Positions 55,755 to 64,000 of a DNA stretch of 64,000 nt are shown here, one piece after another. How positions within the stretch are numbered: position 1 is the stretch's first letter; every line of letters begins with the position of its first letter. Source of the stretch: Streptomyces halstedii (GTDB lineage Bacteria > Actinomycetota > Actinomycetes > Streptomycetales > Streptomycetaceae); the NCBI GenBank assembly GCA_000720535.1, contig JOAZ01000028.1, positions 19,707-83,706 on the forward strand, read 5' to 3'. The notes beneath the pieces are model-generated. The model was given only the letters and a program-made list of their open reading frames with translations. It did not search any database and was not told the DNA's origin. The translations under genes and the position numbers were made by a program.

Positions 55755-57755
55755 TCACGCCCCGGCGTAGACGTTGGCAAAGACGACGGCGGCGATCGCC
55801 AGGACAAGGGTTCCGCCGAGCAGCGCGCCGAGATAGGTCTGCACGTTGCCGGTCTGGGCGCGGCGTACCAGGGTGCCGAGTCCACGGGCGGTGCCGGCCG
55901 CGCCGCGTACGTAGGTGTCGACGACCTCGCGGTCCAGGAAGCGGACGAGGCGCGCGGCGGCCTGGACGGGGCGGACGAAGGCCGCCGTGTACAGGGCGTC
56001 CAGGTGGAAGCCGCTGACCGCGTGACGGTGGAGGGGGCCGAGCAGGAGGCGTGCGGGGTCCGTGGGGTCGGGGGCGCCCGCGATGGTGCCGTAGGCGGCG
56101 GTGTGCGAGGTGATCGCCTCGGCCTCCACTAGGGCGGGCTCGGCGCGCGGGTGGGCGGCGACCGCGCCGACCGGGGGGCGGGCGGCGAGCGCGGTGGTGT
56201 GGCGCCAGGCCCCGTAGGCGACGAGTCCGCCGACGAGCCCGACGCCGGTGGACAGGACGGCGGTCGCCAGGGAGGGGGTGAGGGCGTGTCCGTCGAACCA
56301 GTCGCCCAGGACGCCCACGGCGAGCCCGAAGGCGATCGTGGGCACGGCGAGGATCCAGAGGACGGAGGTCATCGCGGCGGGCTGCCTGCCGTGGTCGGGG
56401 ACCGCGGGGCCGCGGCCGCGGAAGGCCAGGAGCCAGAGGCGGGTGGCGTACGCGGCGGTGAGGACGGCGGCGAGCAGTCCGGCGACGAGGACCGTCCAGC
56501 CGGCGGCGGCCGGGGCGACGTCACGGTCGCCGAAGGCGGTGTGCTCGGCGGCGACGAGGACCGCTTCCTTGGAGAAGAAGCCCGCGAACGGGGGGATGGC
56601 GGCGAGCGCGAGGAGGGCGACGGTCATCGTCCAGCAGGCGTCGGGGATGCGCTTGGCGAGGCCGCCCATGCGGGACATGGCGGCGAGTGAGTTGGTGCCG
56701 GCCGCGTGGATGACGACGCCCGCCGCGAGGAAGAGGACGGCCTTGAACGCTCCGTGGGAGAGGAGGTGGAAGACGGCGGCCCCTCGGTCGCCGACGGCCA
56801 GGGCGCCGGACATGTAGCCGAGCTGACCGATGGTCGAGTAGGCCAGGACGCGTTTGATGTCGTCCTGGGCGAGGGCGGCGAGCCCGGACCCGATCATCGT
56901 GACGGCCGCCATCACGGCGAGGACGACGAGCGCGGCGGCGGAGGCCGCGAAGACGGGGAGGAGGCGGGCCACGAAGTAGATGCCGGCGGCGACCATCGTC
57001 GCGGCGTGGATCAGCGCGGAGACGGGCGTGGGACCGGCCATCGCGTCGGGCAGCCAGGTGTGCAGCGGGAACTGCGCGGACTTCCCGGCGACGCCCGCGA
57101 GGAGCAGCAGGGCGATGAGGGTGGGGTGGTCGAGTCCTCCGTGGGCGACGGCGGCGAGGATCTTGGTGATCCGGAAGCTGCCGGTGTCCGCGGCGAGGGC
57201 GAACAGGCCGATGAGGAACGGCACGTCACCGAGTTTGGTGACGAGGAAGGCCTTGAGGGAGGCGGCCCGTGCCTCGGGCGTCTCCCAGTAGTGGCCGACC
57301 AGGAAGTACGAGCAGATGCCCATGATCTCCCAGCCGACCAGGAGCACCATCAGGTCGCCGGAGTAGACGACGAGCAGCATCGCGGAGGTGAAGAGGGAGA
57401 CGAGGGCCGCGTAGGAGGGGTAGCGGACGTCGTCCTTGAGATACGCCGTCGAGTAGATCTGTACGCAGGTGGCGACGAGGGCGACGAGGACGGCGACGAG
57501 GACGGCGAATCCGTCGAGGTGCAGGGCGAGGTCGATCGGGACGGAGCCGGTCGGGGTGAGCTGGGTGGCCGCGTCGATGGCCCGGCCGCCGCCCTGTCGT
57601 GCGGCGACGACGGCCGCGAGGACCAGCGCGGCCAGCGGCGGCAGGACGGCGAGGGGCCGTACGAAGCCGGGGGCGGTCCGCCCGAGAAGGAGGCCGGCCG
57701 CGGCGCCCAGGAAGGGGAGGAGGGGGACGAGGACGGCGAGGGTCGTGGTGGTCAC
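55755..57755 (-). CDS. nuoL: NADH-quinone oxidoreductase subunit L
   Basis: A 666-residue subunit with the antiporter-like core and the long lateral C-terminal helix. [20 protein letters not shown] is the diagnostic loop. The start is GTG at 57755, overlapping nuoK. It is the largest member of this operon. Confidence 0.94.
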   Translation of the reverse strand: MTTTTLAVLVPLLPFLGAAAGLLLGRTAPGFVRPLAVLPPLAALVLAAVVAARQGGGRAIDAATQLTPTGSVPIDLALHLDGFAVLVAVLVALVATCVQIYSTAYLKDDVRYPSYAALVSLFTSAMLLVVYSGDLMVLLVGWEIMGICSYFLVGHYWETPEARAASLKAFLVTKLGDVPFLIGLFALAADTGSFRITKILAAVAHGGLDHPTLIALLLLAGVAGKSAQFPLHTWLPDAMAGPTPVSALIHAATMVAAGIYFVARLLPVFAASAAALVVLAVMAAVTMIGSGLAALAQDDIKRVLAYSTIGQLGYMSGALAVGDRGAAVFHLLSHGAFKAVLFLAAGVVIHAAGTNSLAAMSRMGGLAKRIPDACWTMTVALLALAAIPPFAGFFSKEAVLVAAEHTAFGDRDVAPAAAGWTVLVAGLLAAVLTAAYATRLWLLAFRGRGPAVPDHGRQPAAMTSVLWILAVPTIAFGLAVGVLGDWFDGHALTPSLATAVLSTGVGLVGGLVAYGAWRHTTALAARPPVGAVAAHPRAEPALVEAEAITSHTAAYGTIAGAPDPTDPARLLLGPLHRHAVSGFHLDALYTAAFVRPVQAAARLVRFLDREVVDTYVRGAAGTARGLGTLVRRAQTGNVQTYLGALLGGTLVLAIAAVVFANVYAGA

Positions 57756-58174
57756 GCGGTGGCCTCTGCCTTCTGTGCCTTCCCTGCCGGAGCAGTGGCC
57801 TGGTCTGCGGTGGCGCGGGCGCCGTCCGCGGCGTCGTCGGTGTCGTCCGGGAGCGCTTCGGCGTCGTCGGTCTCGGCGGTGTCGCGGAGGCGGTCGACGT
57901 CGGAGGTGCCGCGGCTGCGGTGGACGGCCAGGACGATGGCGAGGCCGATGCCGATCTCGGCGGCGGCGACGGCGATGGTGAAGAGGGTGAGCGCCTGACC
58001 GGAGTGGAGGGTGTCGCGGAGCCAGACGTCGAAGGCGACCAGGTTGAGGTTGACGGCGTTGAGCATCAGCTCGACGGACATCAGGACGAGGATCGTGTTG
58101 CGGCGGGCGAGGACGCCGTACAGCCCGGTGCAGAAGAGGAGGGCGGCGAGCACGGCGGGATAGGCGAGGTGCAT
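57752..58174 (-). CDS. nuoK: NADH-quinone oxidoreductase subunit K
   Basis: A 140-residue membrane subunit. Residues 1-95 are the ordinary NuoK ([20 protein letters not shown] with conserved Glu). A further 45 residues, rich in Asp, Ala and Thr, extend the C-terminus, absent from most bacteria. It overlaps nuoJ by one base. Confidence 0.92.
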   Translation of the reverse strand: MHLAYPAVLAALLFCTGLYGVLARRNTILVLMSVELMLNAVNLNLVAFDVWLRDTLHSGQALTLFTIAVAAAEIGIGLAIVLAVHRSRGTSDVDRLRDTAETDDAEALPDDTDDAADGARATADQATAPAGKAQKAEATA

Positions 58175-58833
58175 CAGCTCTTGTCCTCTCGGGTCGCGTC
58201 GTCGTCCCCGGTGGCGGGGTCGTCTCCGGTCGCGGTCCGGCGGGCGGCGGCGTCCTTGGTGCCCTGGGTGCCCTGGGTGCCCTGGGTGCTCTCGGTGTTC
58301 TTGCGGGAGAGGACGATCGCGCCGACGAGGGCGGCGAGCAGCAGGACGGAGAGCGCTTCGAAGGGCAGCACCCAGTGCCGGAAGAGGAAGGCGCCGGTCA
58401 CATCCGTGGAGCCCTGCGCCGGGCCGTCCAGGTCGATCCAGGTCGCCCGGAAGGCGTCCACGACGACCCAGACGAGAGCGGCGGCCGAGGCGGCGGCCAC
58501 GCCGAGGGCGACCCACCGGTTGCCGGAGTCGGCGTCCGGGGAGCGGCCTATGGGGGCCCGGGTGAGCATGAGTCCGAAGAGGAGGAGGACGACGATGGAG
58601 CCGACGTAGATCAGCACCTGCACCCACGCGATGAACTCGGCCGTGAGCAGGAGGTACTCGACGGCCAGACCACCGAGTGCCACGACGAGCCACAGGGCGG
58701 CGTGCACGAGCTGCTTGGTCGTGACGGTGACGACCGCCGCGCCGAGGGTGGCGACACCGACCAGGAGGAAGGCGATCTCGACCCCGGTCGGAGAGAGGAA
58801 GCCGGGGTGTCCGGCGGCCGCTGCGAGGTTCAC
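58174..58833 (-). CDS. nuoJ: NADH-quinone oxidoreductase subunit J
   Basis: A 219-residue membrane subunit with NuoJ hallmarks [20 protein letters not shown]. From about residue 180 it carries a soluble tail with TQGTQGTQG repeats, coded by a 9-bp repeat at about 58258-58290. The start is GTG overlapping the nuoI stop. Confidence 0.92.
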   Translation of the reverse strand: MNLAAAAGHPGFLSPTGVEIAFLLVGVATLGAAVVTVTTKQLVHAALWLVVALGGLAVEYLLLTAEFIAWVQVLIYVGSIVVLLLFGLMLTRAPIGRSPDADSGNRWVALGVAAASAAALVWVVVDAFRATWIDLDGPAQGSTDVTGAFLFRHWVLPFEALSVLLLAALVGAIVLSRKNTESTQGTQGTQGTKDAAARRTATGDDPATGDDDATREDKS

Positions 58834-59504
58834 GCCTGGCCCCCTCGGTCCGAGCCGGGCCCCGGTCGGCCTTCGGTGCCCCGGTCCTCGTCGGCCCCCC
58901 GGCCTTCGGCGGCCCGGCCTTCGGCGGCCTGGTCCTCGGCGGCCTGTCGGGCTTCGGCGGCCTGTCGTGCTTCGGCCTCTTCCGCCGCCCGGAGTTTGTC
59001 GGCCGTCTTGCGGGCGGCGGCGAACTCCTTGGGTTCCTCGCTGCCCGGGTCGAGCGCGGGCGGTTCCGGCACGGTCCACATCCAGTCGCGGAGCTTGTCG
59101 CGCTCGTGGGTGAGTTCGTGGATGTCCGTCTCCGCGTACTCGAACTCCGGTGACCAGAACAACGCGTCGAAGGGGCACACCTCGATGCAGATACCGCAGT
59201 ACATGCAGAGGGCGAAGTCGATCGCGAAGCGGTCCAGCACGTTGCGGCTGCGCTCACGGCCGCCGGGGGCCGCCGGGGGCACGGTCTCCTTGTGGGAGTC
59301 GATGTAGATGCACCAGTCGGGGCACTCGCGGGCGCAGAGCATGCAGACGGTGCAGTTCTCCTCGAACAGTCCGATGACCCCGCGGGTGCGGGGCGGCAGT
59401 TCGGGCTGGACGTCGGGGTACTGGGCGGTGACCGTGCGCTTCGTCATGGTCCGCAGGGTCACGGCCAGGCCCTTGGCCAGGCCTGAGCCGGGGATCGGGG
59501 GCAC
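58830..59504 (-). CDS. nuoI: NADH-quinone oxidoreductase subunit I
   Basis: A 224-residue ferredoxin-like subunit carrying two [4Fe-4S] clusters: [12 protein letters not shown] and [12 protein letters not shown]. The GTG at 59504 ([18 protein letters not shown]) overlaps the nuoH stop. A long C-terminal tail of EARQAAE-type repeats follows the cluster domain. In a complete complex I this subunit would hand electrons from NuoG to NuoB; no NuoG is encoded here. Confidence 0.93.
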   Translation of the reverse strand: MPPIPGSGLAKGLAVTLRTMTKRTVTAQYPDVQPELPPRTRGVIGLFEENCTVCMLCARECPDWCIYIDSHKETVPPAAPGGRERSRNVLDRFAIDFALCMYCGICIEVCPFDALFWSPEFEYAETDIHELTHERDKLRDWMWTVPEPPALDPGSEEPKEFAAARKTADKLRAAEEAEARQAAEARQAAEDQAAEGRAAEGRGADEDRGTEGRPGPGSDRGGQA

Positions 59505-60472
59505 TAGTTGATCGCCACCTTCACGATGCCGGTGAGCGCGATCTGCGCGAGGGCGAGGGGGATGAGCGTGGTCCAGGCGAGCTTCTGCAACTGGTCCTCG
59601 CGCAGCCGGGGATAGGTCACACGCAGCCAGATGACGACGAACGCGAGCACGGCGGCCTTGAGGAGCGTCCAGACCCAGCCGAGGCCGTCGGCGCCGAACG
59701 GGCCGTGCCAGCCGCCCAGGAAGAGGACGGTGGTCAGGCCGCACAGGACGACGATCCCGGCGTACTCGGAGAGCAGGAACAGGGCGAACCGCAGCCCGGT
59801 GTACTCGGTGTACGCCCCGAAGATGATCTCGGAGTCGGCGACCGGCATGTCGAAGGGGGGCCGCTGGAGTTCGGCGAGGCCCGCGACGAAGAAGACGAGC
59901 GCGCCGATGATCTGCCAGGGCAGCCACCACCACTCGAAGGCGTCCAGGATGCCGGTCAGCGAGACCGTGCCCGCCGCCATCGCCACGGACGCCGCCGCGA
60001 GCAGCATGGGCAGTTCGTACGCGAGGAGTTGCGCGGCGGAGCGCAGACCGCCGAGCAGGGAGTACTTGTTGGCCGACGCCCAGCCCGCCATCAGCGAGCC
60101 GAGTACGCCGATGCCCATGACGGCGAGCACGAAGAAGATGCCCGCGTCCACGACCTGGCCGACGGCTCCGTCGCCGGGGCCGACCGGGATGACGACGAGC
60201 ACGAGGAGGTACGGCAGGAGGGCGACGGCCGGGGCCAGTTGGAAGACCCGCCGGTCGGCCGCCGCCGGGACGATGTCCTCCTTCTGCGCGAACTTCACCC
60301 CGTCCGCGACGAGCTGGGCCCAGCCGTGGAACCCGCCCGCGTACATGGGGCCGAGGCGGCCCTGCATATGGGCCATCACCTTGTGCTCGGTCTGCCCCAC
60401 GACGAGTGGGGCGACCAGGAAGACGACGAAGACGATGAGGAGCCGGAGGGCGACGTCGAGTACGTCGTTCAC
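59504..60472 (-). CDS. nuoH: NADH-quinone oxidoreductase subunit H
   Basis: A 322-residue membrane subunit at the quinone site, beginning [20 protein letters not shown]. Conserved segments [18 protein letters not shown] and ERPPFD-like [17 protein letters not shown] are present. It overlaps nuoC and nuoI, as expected for an operon. Confidence 0.94.
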   Translation of the reverse strand: MNDVLDVALRLLIVFVVFLVAPLVVGQTEHKVMAHMQGRLGPMYAGGFHGWAQLVADGVKFAQKEDIVPAAADRRVFQLAPAVALLPYLLVLVVIPVGPGDGAVGQVVDAGIFFVLAVMGIGVLGSLMAGWASANKYSLLGGLRSAAQLLAYELPMLLAAASVAMAAGTVSLTGILDAFEWWWLPWQIIGALVFFVAGLAELQRPPFDMPVADSEIIFGAYTEYTGLRFALFLLSEYAGIVVLCGLTTVLFLGGWHGPFGADGLGWVWTLLKAAVLAFVVIWLRVTYPRLREDQLQKLAWTTLIPLALAQIALTGIVKVAIN

Positions 60473-61965
60473 GCGGTATCGCCTCCGGCGGGACGGTCGG
60501 TTCGGGGCTCGGGGGCGTCGGCCTCGGTGTCGGCCCCGGTGTCGGCGTCGGCCTCGGCCCCGGCGCCGTCACCGGATTCGGGCGCGGGTGCGGGCGCGGA
60601 TTCGGGTGCCGAGCCGGACTCGGTCTCGGTCTCACCGGCGGGCTGCCGCGGTTCCGGGGTGGTGTCCGCCTTCGTGGGGCCCGGGGCGTCCGTCTTCGGG
60701 GACGGCGTGTCGTCGAAGGCGGGACGGGCGTGGTGCCAGGGGGCGTCGGAGCCACGCGCGGGGCGGGTCTGCCGGGCGGGCCGGGGCGCGGTGGTCTGCG
60801 CGTCGCCGCCGCTACCGTCGCCGGTCGCGGGCTCGACGGGCGGTACGGGTGGCGCGGCCTGCGCCCCCGCCTCTGCCGCCCCAGTCCCCGCCGCCCCAGT
60901 CCCCGCCGCCCCAGTCTCTGGCTCGGAGGGTGCGGGAGCCAGCGGGGCGGTCTGGCTGGCCGAGCCCTGCGACGCGCTGCGGTTACGGCGTGGACGTGCG
61001 GCCCGAGGGGCCTCGGCCGCCGCCGGACCCCGTGCCCCCGCCTCCGGGCCCCCGGCCGTACCGGTGGTGCCCCCGGCCGTACCGGTGGTGGCCCCGTCCG
61101 CCGCCTCCGGCCCGCCGGACGTGCCCGGAGTCCCGGTCGTCCCTGCCCCGGGCCCCGGAGTCGAGACCTCGGGCGCCGGACCGGAAGCCCCCGGTGCCGA
61201 ACCGGAGGCCCCCGGTGCCGGAGCGGAAGCCGTGCCCGTGCCCGTGCCCGTGCCCGTGCCCGGGGTCTCCGGGGTCGCGGCGCGCTGGGCCGCCGAGCCC
61301 TCGCTCGCGCTGCGGGCACGGCGTACGGGGCGGTCGCCCGCCGCGCGGGCCGCTCGGGCCGGACGGCTGGGCGCGGGCGGGAGCTGCCCCTTGAGCGGCC
61401 CCCATTCGTTCGGGTCGGGCACACCGGGCGGCAGCATCGTGCGCCGCTTGGGCCCGCCGTGTTCGGACTCGCCCGGCTCCTTCGCGCCCGGCCAGGCCTT
61501 CGCGACCCGGGCCGCCAGGACGAAGTCCTTCCGCAGCGGGTGCCCCTCGAAGCCCTCCGGCAGCAGCAGCGGGACCAGATGCGGGTGGTCCTCGAAGCCG
61601 ATGCCGAACATCTCGTGCGTCTCACGCTCGTGCCAGGCGGCGCCCGCGTAGACGTCCACGGCACTCGGCAGGGTGGCCGCCTCGTGCGGAACCGTCGTAC
61701 GGATGAGCAGGCGCCGCACCGTGCCCTCGCCCAGGGCGGCGACATGGGCGCAGACGCGGAAGCCGGTGCCCGGTTCGTCCACCGCGCTCAGCCAGTCGAA
61801 ATAGGTGCAGCCCAGGGCGGACCGGGCCGTTTCCAGGGCGGCGGTCCAGCCCGTGGCGGGGACGTCGACGGTCAGCAGGTCGTAGGCGTACGCGGCCGTG
61901 GCCTCCGGGCCGAAGACGTCGGTGACGGCGTCCGGCAGCCGGTCGTACGCGTCGGCGGTGCTCAC
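60469..61965 (-). CDS. nuoC: NADH-quinone oxidoreductase subunit C with a long disordered tail
   Basis: A 498-residue protein. Residues about 1-200 are NuoC ([20 protein letters not shown], then [18 protein letters not shown] and HPLRKDF). The other 300 are low-complexity, rich in Ala, Pro, Gly, Thr and acidic residues, including GTGTGTGTGT coded by a hexamer run near 61230. No NuoD-like motif appears in the tail, and no nuoD gene follows. The start GTG overlaps nuoB. Confidence 0.9.
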   Translation of the reverse strand: MSTADAYDRLPDAVTDVFGPEATAAYAYDLLTVDVPATGWTAALETARSALGCTYFDWLSAVDEPGTGFRVCAHVAALGEGTVRRLLIRTTVPHEAATLPSAVDVYAGAAWHERETHEMFGIGFEDHPHLVPLLLPEGFEGHPLRKDFVLAARVAKAWPGAKEPGESEHGGPKRRTMLPPGVPDPNEWGPLKGQLPPAPSRPARAARAAGDRPVRRARSASEGSAAQRAATPETPGTGTGTGTGTASAPAPGASGSAPGASGPAPEVSTPGPGAGTTGTPGTSGGPEAADGATTGTAGGTTGTAGGPEAGARGPAAAEAPRAARPRRNRSASQGSASQTAPLAPAPSEPETGAAGTGAAGTGAAEAGAQAAPPVPPVEPATGDGSGGDAQTTAPRPARQTRPARGSDAPWHHARPAFDDTPSPKTDAPGPTKADTTPEPRQPAGETETESGSAPESAPAPAPESGDGAGAEADADTGADTEADAPEPRTDRPAGGDTA

Positions 61966-62600
61966 TGCTGGCTCTCCTCCCCCGGCGCCTTCGGGGCGGC
62001 GACGAGGCCGCTGCGCAGGGCGTCGGCCGAGGGGCGGGGCGTGGTGCCGGTCCCGTACCGCCCGGCGAGTGACTCGCGGGCGATCTTCTCCTGGAGCTTC
62101 AGGATGCCCTGGAGCAGTGCCTCCGGCCGGGGCGGGCAGCCCGGTACGTACACGTCGACCGGGATGATCTGGTCGACGCCCTTGGTCACGGAGTACGAAT
62201 CCCAGTAGGGCCCGCCGCAGTTGGAGCAGGCGCCGAAGGAGATGACGTACTTGGGTTCGGGCATCTGCTCGTACAGCCGCTTCACGGCCGGGGCCATCTT
62301 GTCCGTCACCGTGCCGGAGACGACCATCAGGTCGGCCTGCCGGGGGCCGGGCGCGAACGGGATGACGCCCATGCGCATGAAGTCGTGCCGGGCCATGGAG
62401 GCCGCGATGAACTCGATGGCGCAGCAGGCGAGTCCGAAGTTGAAGACCCAGAGGCTGTAGCGGCGGCCCCAGTTGAGGACGACCTTCATCGGTTCGGGCG
62501 CGAGCCGGGAGAGCACGCCGAGCTTCTTCGGCTCGGTCGGCAGCGTCGGGTCGGGCAGCGGAACGGGGGGTTGCGGGTCCGGCCGGCTCGTCACGCCCAT
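61962..62600 (-). CDS. nuoB: NADH-quinone oxidoreductase subunit B
   Basis: A 212-residue subunit holding the N2 [4Fe-4S] cluster. Tandem cysteines [22 protein letters not shown] and [11 protein letters not shown] provide the ligands. The ATG at 62600 overlaps the end of nuoA by ten bases. The N-terminal [16 protein letters not shown] is an extension. Confidence 0.94.
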   Translation of the reverse strand: MGVTSRPDPQPPVPLPDPTLPTEPKKLGVLSRLAPEPMKVVLNWGRRYSLWVFNFGLACCAIEFIAASMARHDFMRMGVIPFAPGPRQADLMVVSGTVTDKMAPAVKRLYEQMPEPKYVISFGACSNCGGPYWDSYSVTKGVDQIIPVDVYVPGCPPRPEALLQGILKLQEKIARESLAGRYGTGTTPRPSADALRSGLVAAPKAPGEESQQ

Positions 62601-62992
62601 GCGAGGACGCCCTTCTTCCATGCGTAGAGCAGTCCCACGGCCAGGAAACCGAGGAAGATGAACATCTCGACCAGCGTCGTCGCCCCGTATCCGGGCGCCG
62701 CGAACACGGTGGCCCAGGGGAACAGGAAGATGGAGTCGACGGCGAAGATCACGTACAGGAAGGCGTACACGTAATAGCGGACCTGGGTGTGGGCCCAGCC
62801 CTCCCCCACGGGGTCCACGCCGCATTCGTAGGTGAGCAGTTTCTCCGGCGTCGGGACCACCGGCCGCAGCAGCCGGCCGGCGCCGAAGGCGACGGCGACG
62901 AACAGCACGCCGACCACGGCGAGCAGTCCCACCACCGCATAGCTCTGGAAGTAGTCCGACGCGAGAACGGTCGGTTCCGGCACGTCCGCCAC
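62591..62992 (-). CDS. nuoA: NADH-quinone oxidoreductase subunit A
   Basis: A 133-residue membrane subunit, first gene of the operon. I use the GTG at 62992 because GAGGGG lies upstream; a GTG at 62983 would be three residues shorter. [16 protein letters not shown] and the helix [20 protein letters not shown] identify it. The adjacent intergenic region should contain the promoter. Confidence 0.93.
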   Translation of the reverse strand: MADVPEPTVLASDYFQSYAVVGLLAVVGVLFVAVAFGAGRLLRPVVPTPEKLLTYECGVDPVGEGWAHTQVRYYVYAFLYVIFAVDSIFLFPWATVFAAPGYGATTLVEMFIFLGFLAVGLLYAWKKGVLAWA

Positions 62993-63355
62993 GTCCGCCC
63001 CTCGCTCCCTCACCCTGTCCGACGCTCCGTACGCACGGGAGTCTAGGCCCTGCCCACCACCCCCGTTTCGCTTCGGGGTGGTTGGTCCGGTCCGGTGCGG
63101 CCCCGGCCGCCGGTACCGGTCTCCGGCTCCACGGCCCCGGGGAGCCCGTCGGCCGCCGTACGGGAGCACCGGGCGGCGAGGGGAGGGGCTACCGGCAGGC
63201 GTCGCACGCCGGGGCCACCACGCCGCGCGCCACGGGCGGTTCGGCGGTCGCCCCTGGTGGAGCGGGTGCGGGGCGGGCCGGGGTGGGGTTATCCCTACCG
63301 TGCGCCACCCACGTACCCCATGGCGTGCGGGCGCGCGGCCCGGCAGGCTGGTCCC
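62993..63355. other. Divergent intergenic region between nuoA and a sensor kinase
   Basis: No gene is supported in these 363 bases. It should hold promoters for the nuo operon and for the histidine kinase. CTACCGT near 63295 could be part of a -10 for the kinase, but no clear -35 is seen. Confidence 0.35.
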
Positions 63356-64000
63356 ATGACCATGAGCCCTCCTCCGCCCGACACCGACCGGCCGCCGCCC
63401 GCGCGCCTCGCCTTCGACCGGTGGACGTGGAAGGAGATCGCGTATCTGCTCGCCAACCTCCCGATGGCGATCGCCGGGTTCGTCTACGCGGTGTTCCTGA
63501 TCGGGGTGGGCACGGGGCTGTCCGTCACCGTGATCGGCCTGCCACTGCTCGCGCTGGGACTGCGCGGTGCGCGCGCCTTCGGCCGGGCGGAGCGGGGCCG
63601 GGCCCGCGCGATGCTGGGGGTGCGGATCGACGAGCCGAGCCCGATGCGACTCGGCCGCCAGGACCGGGGCTTCTTCCCCTGGCTGTGGTCCCAGCTCAAG
63701 GACCCGGTCGGCTGGCGGGCGTTGCTGTACGCGTTCATCCGGCTGCCCTGGGGGGTGGTGACGTTCACGGTGGTGCTGGTGGGCCTGTTCGTCCTGTGGC
63801 CGGTCCTCCCCTACCTCGCGCGCGGGATGGCGAACGCGGACCGGGCGATGGTGCGGGGGCTGCTCTCGCCCTCCGACGAACTGGAGCGGCGCATCGCCGA
63901 ACTGGAGTCGGACCGGGGGGTCGTCGTGGACACCGCCGCCGCCGACCTCCGCCGCATCGAACGCGACCTCCACGACGGAGCACAGGCCCGCCTCGTCGCC
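63356..64000 (+). CDS. Sensor histidine kinase (partial)
   Basis: The first 215 codons of a membrane-bound sensor kinase that leaves the window at the right. Membrane segments occupy about residues 30-70 and 125-155. RRIERDLHDGAQARLVA is the HisKA_3-type H-box with the phosphorylated His, so the missing part should hold the ATPase domain. It is likely paired with a LuxR-type response regulator just outside. The start may be 63356 or 63362. Confidence 0.88.
   Translation, partial: MTMSPPPPDTDRPPPARLAFDRWTWKEIAYLLANLPMAIAGFVYAVFLIGVGTGLSVTVIGLPLLALGLRGARAFGRAERGRARAMLGVRIDEPSPMRLGRQDRGFFPWLWSQLKDPVGWRALLYAFIRLPWGVVTFTVVLVGLFVLWPVLPYLARGMANADRAMVRGLLSPSDELERRIAELESDRGVVVDTAAADLRRIERDLHDGAQARLVA

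Noticed and set aside
60469-61965. A NuoC-NuoD fusion in the long nuoC product
   Set aside because: The C-terminal 300 residues are low-complexity and have none of the NuoD motifs.

Overview
The window comes from a high-GC actinomycete chromosome, almost certainly Streptomyces. Third codon positions are strongly G/C, GTG starts are common, and neighbouring genes often overlap as TGATG or GTGA. The DUF397/XRE/ATPase cassette and the order S10 operon - tuf/fusA/rpsG/rpsL - rpoC/rpoB - rplL/rplJ - rplA/rplK - nusG/secE - rpmG point the same way. Most core genes read on the minus strand, so transcription of the translation and transcription block runs right to left.

Layout. 1-5.5 kb: S10 operon (rpsJ to a truncated rpsQ) with a good promoter and a leader of about 350 nt. 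5.8-10.1 kb: accessory genes, namely a whiJ/abaA-like cassette (three DUF397 genes, an XRE regulator, a divergent anti-sigma-like ATPase), a wHTH protein whose C-terminal zinc ribbon is hidden by a frameshift, and an Rpn-like PD-(D/E)XK protein. 10.6-14.8 kb: a nitroreductase-hemerythrin fusion, a Tat lipoprotein deacetylase and a secreted serine protease. 14.9-19.5 kb: str operon (rpsL, rpsG, fusA, tuf). 19.7-29.2 kb: rpoC, rpoB, rplL, rplJ with promoters, a long leader and hairpins. 29.2-33.1 kb: a lipoprotein, rplA, rplK, nusG, secE and tRNA-Trp. 33.3-43.1 kb: metabolic genes (aminotransferase, adenosine deaminase, murB), a TetR-controlled MFS exporter, a pair of hotdog dehydratase genes, rpmG, tRNA-Met and tRNA-Thr, an amidohydrolase and an NAD(P)-binding protein.

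43.2-47.8 kb is the most unusual part. It is a decayed integrated element next to tRNA-Tyr, bounded by 67-bp direct repeats. It holds an integrase relic, a NUDIX pseudogene, an XRE-TPR pseudogene and a tetR gene cut off at the left edge. The only large intact gene inside it is visibly AT-richer than its surroundings and encodes a protein of about 542 residues with an N-terminal PD-(D/E)XK nuclease-like signature and a long unrecognised C-terminal region. This is my best candidate for an undescribed, possibly defensive, gene.

48-52.5 kb: yajQ, the DNA-repair pair ogt-alkB, membrane proteins, htpX and an MscL fused to a zinc ribbon. 52.6-63.0 kb: a compact nuo operon (nuoA-B-C-H-I-J-K-L-M-N) that lacks nuoD, nuoE, nuoF and nuoG. 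A sensor histidine kinase runs off the right edge.

How it works together: most of the window is housekeeping translation and transcription machinery. Two ribosomal operons share a near-identical leader hairpin, which suggests common control. The accessory genes lie between these blocks and near tRNA genes.
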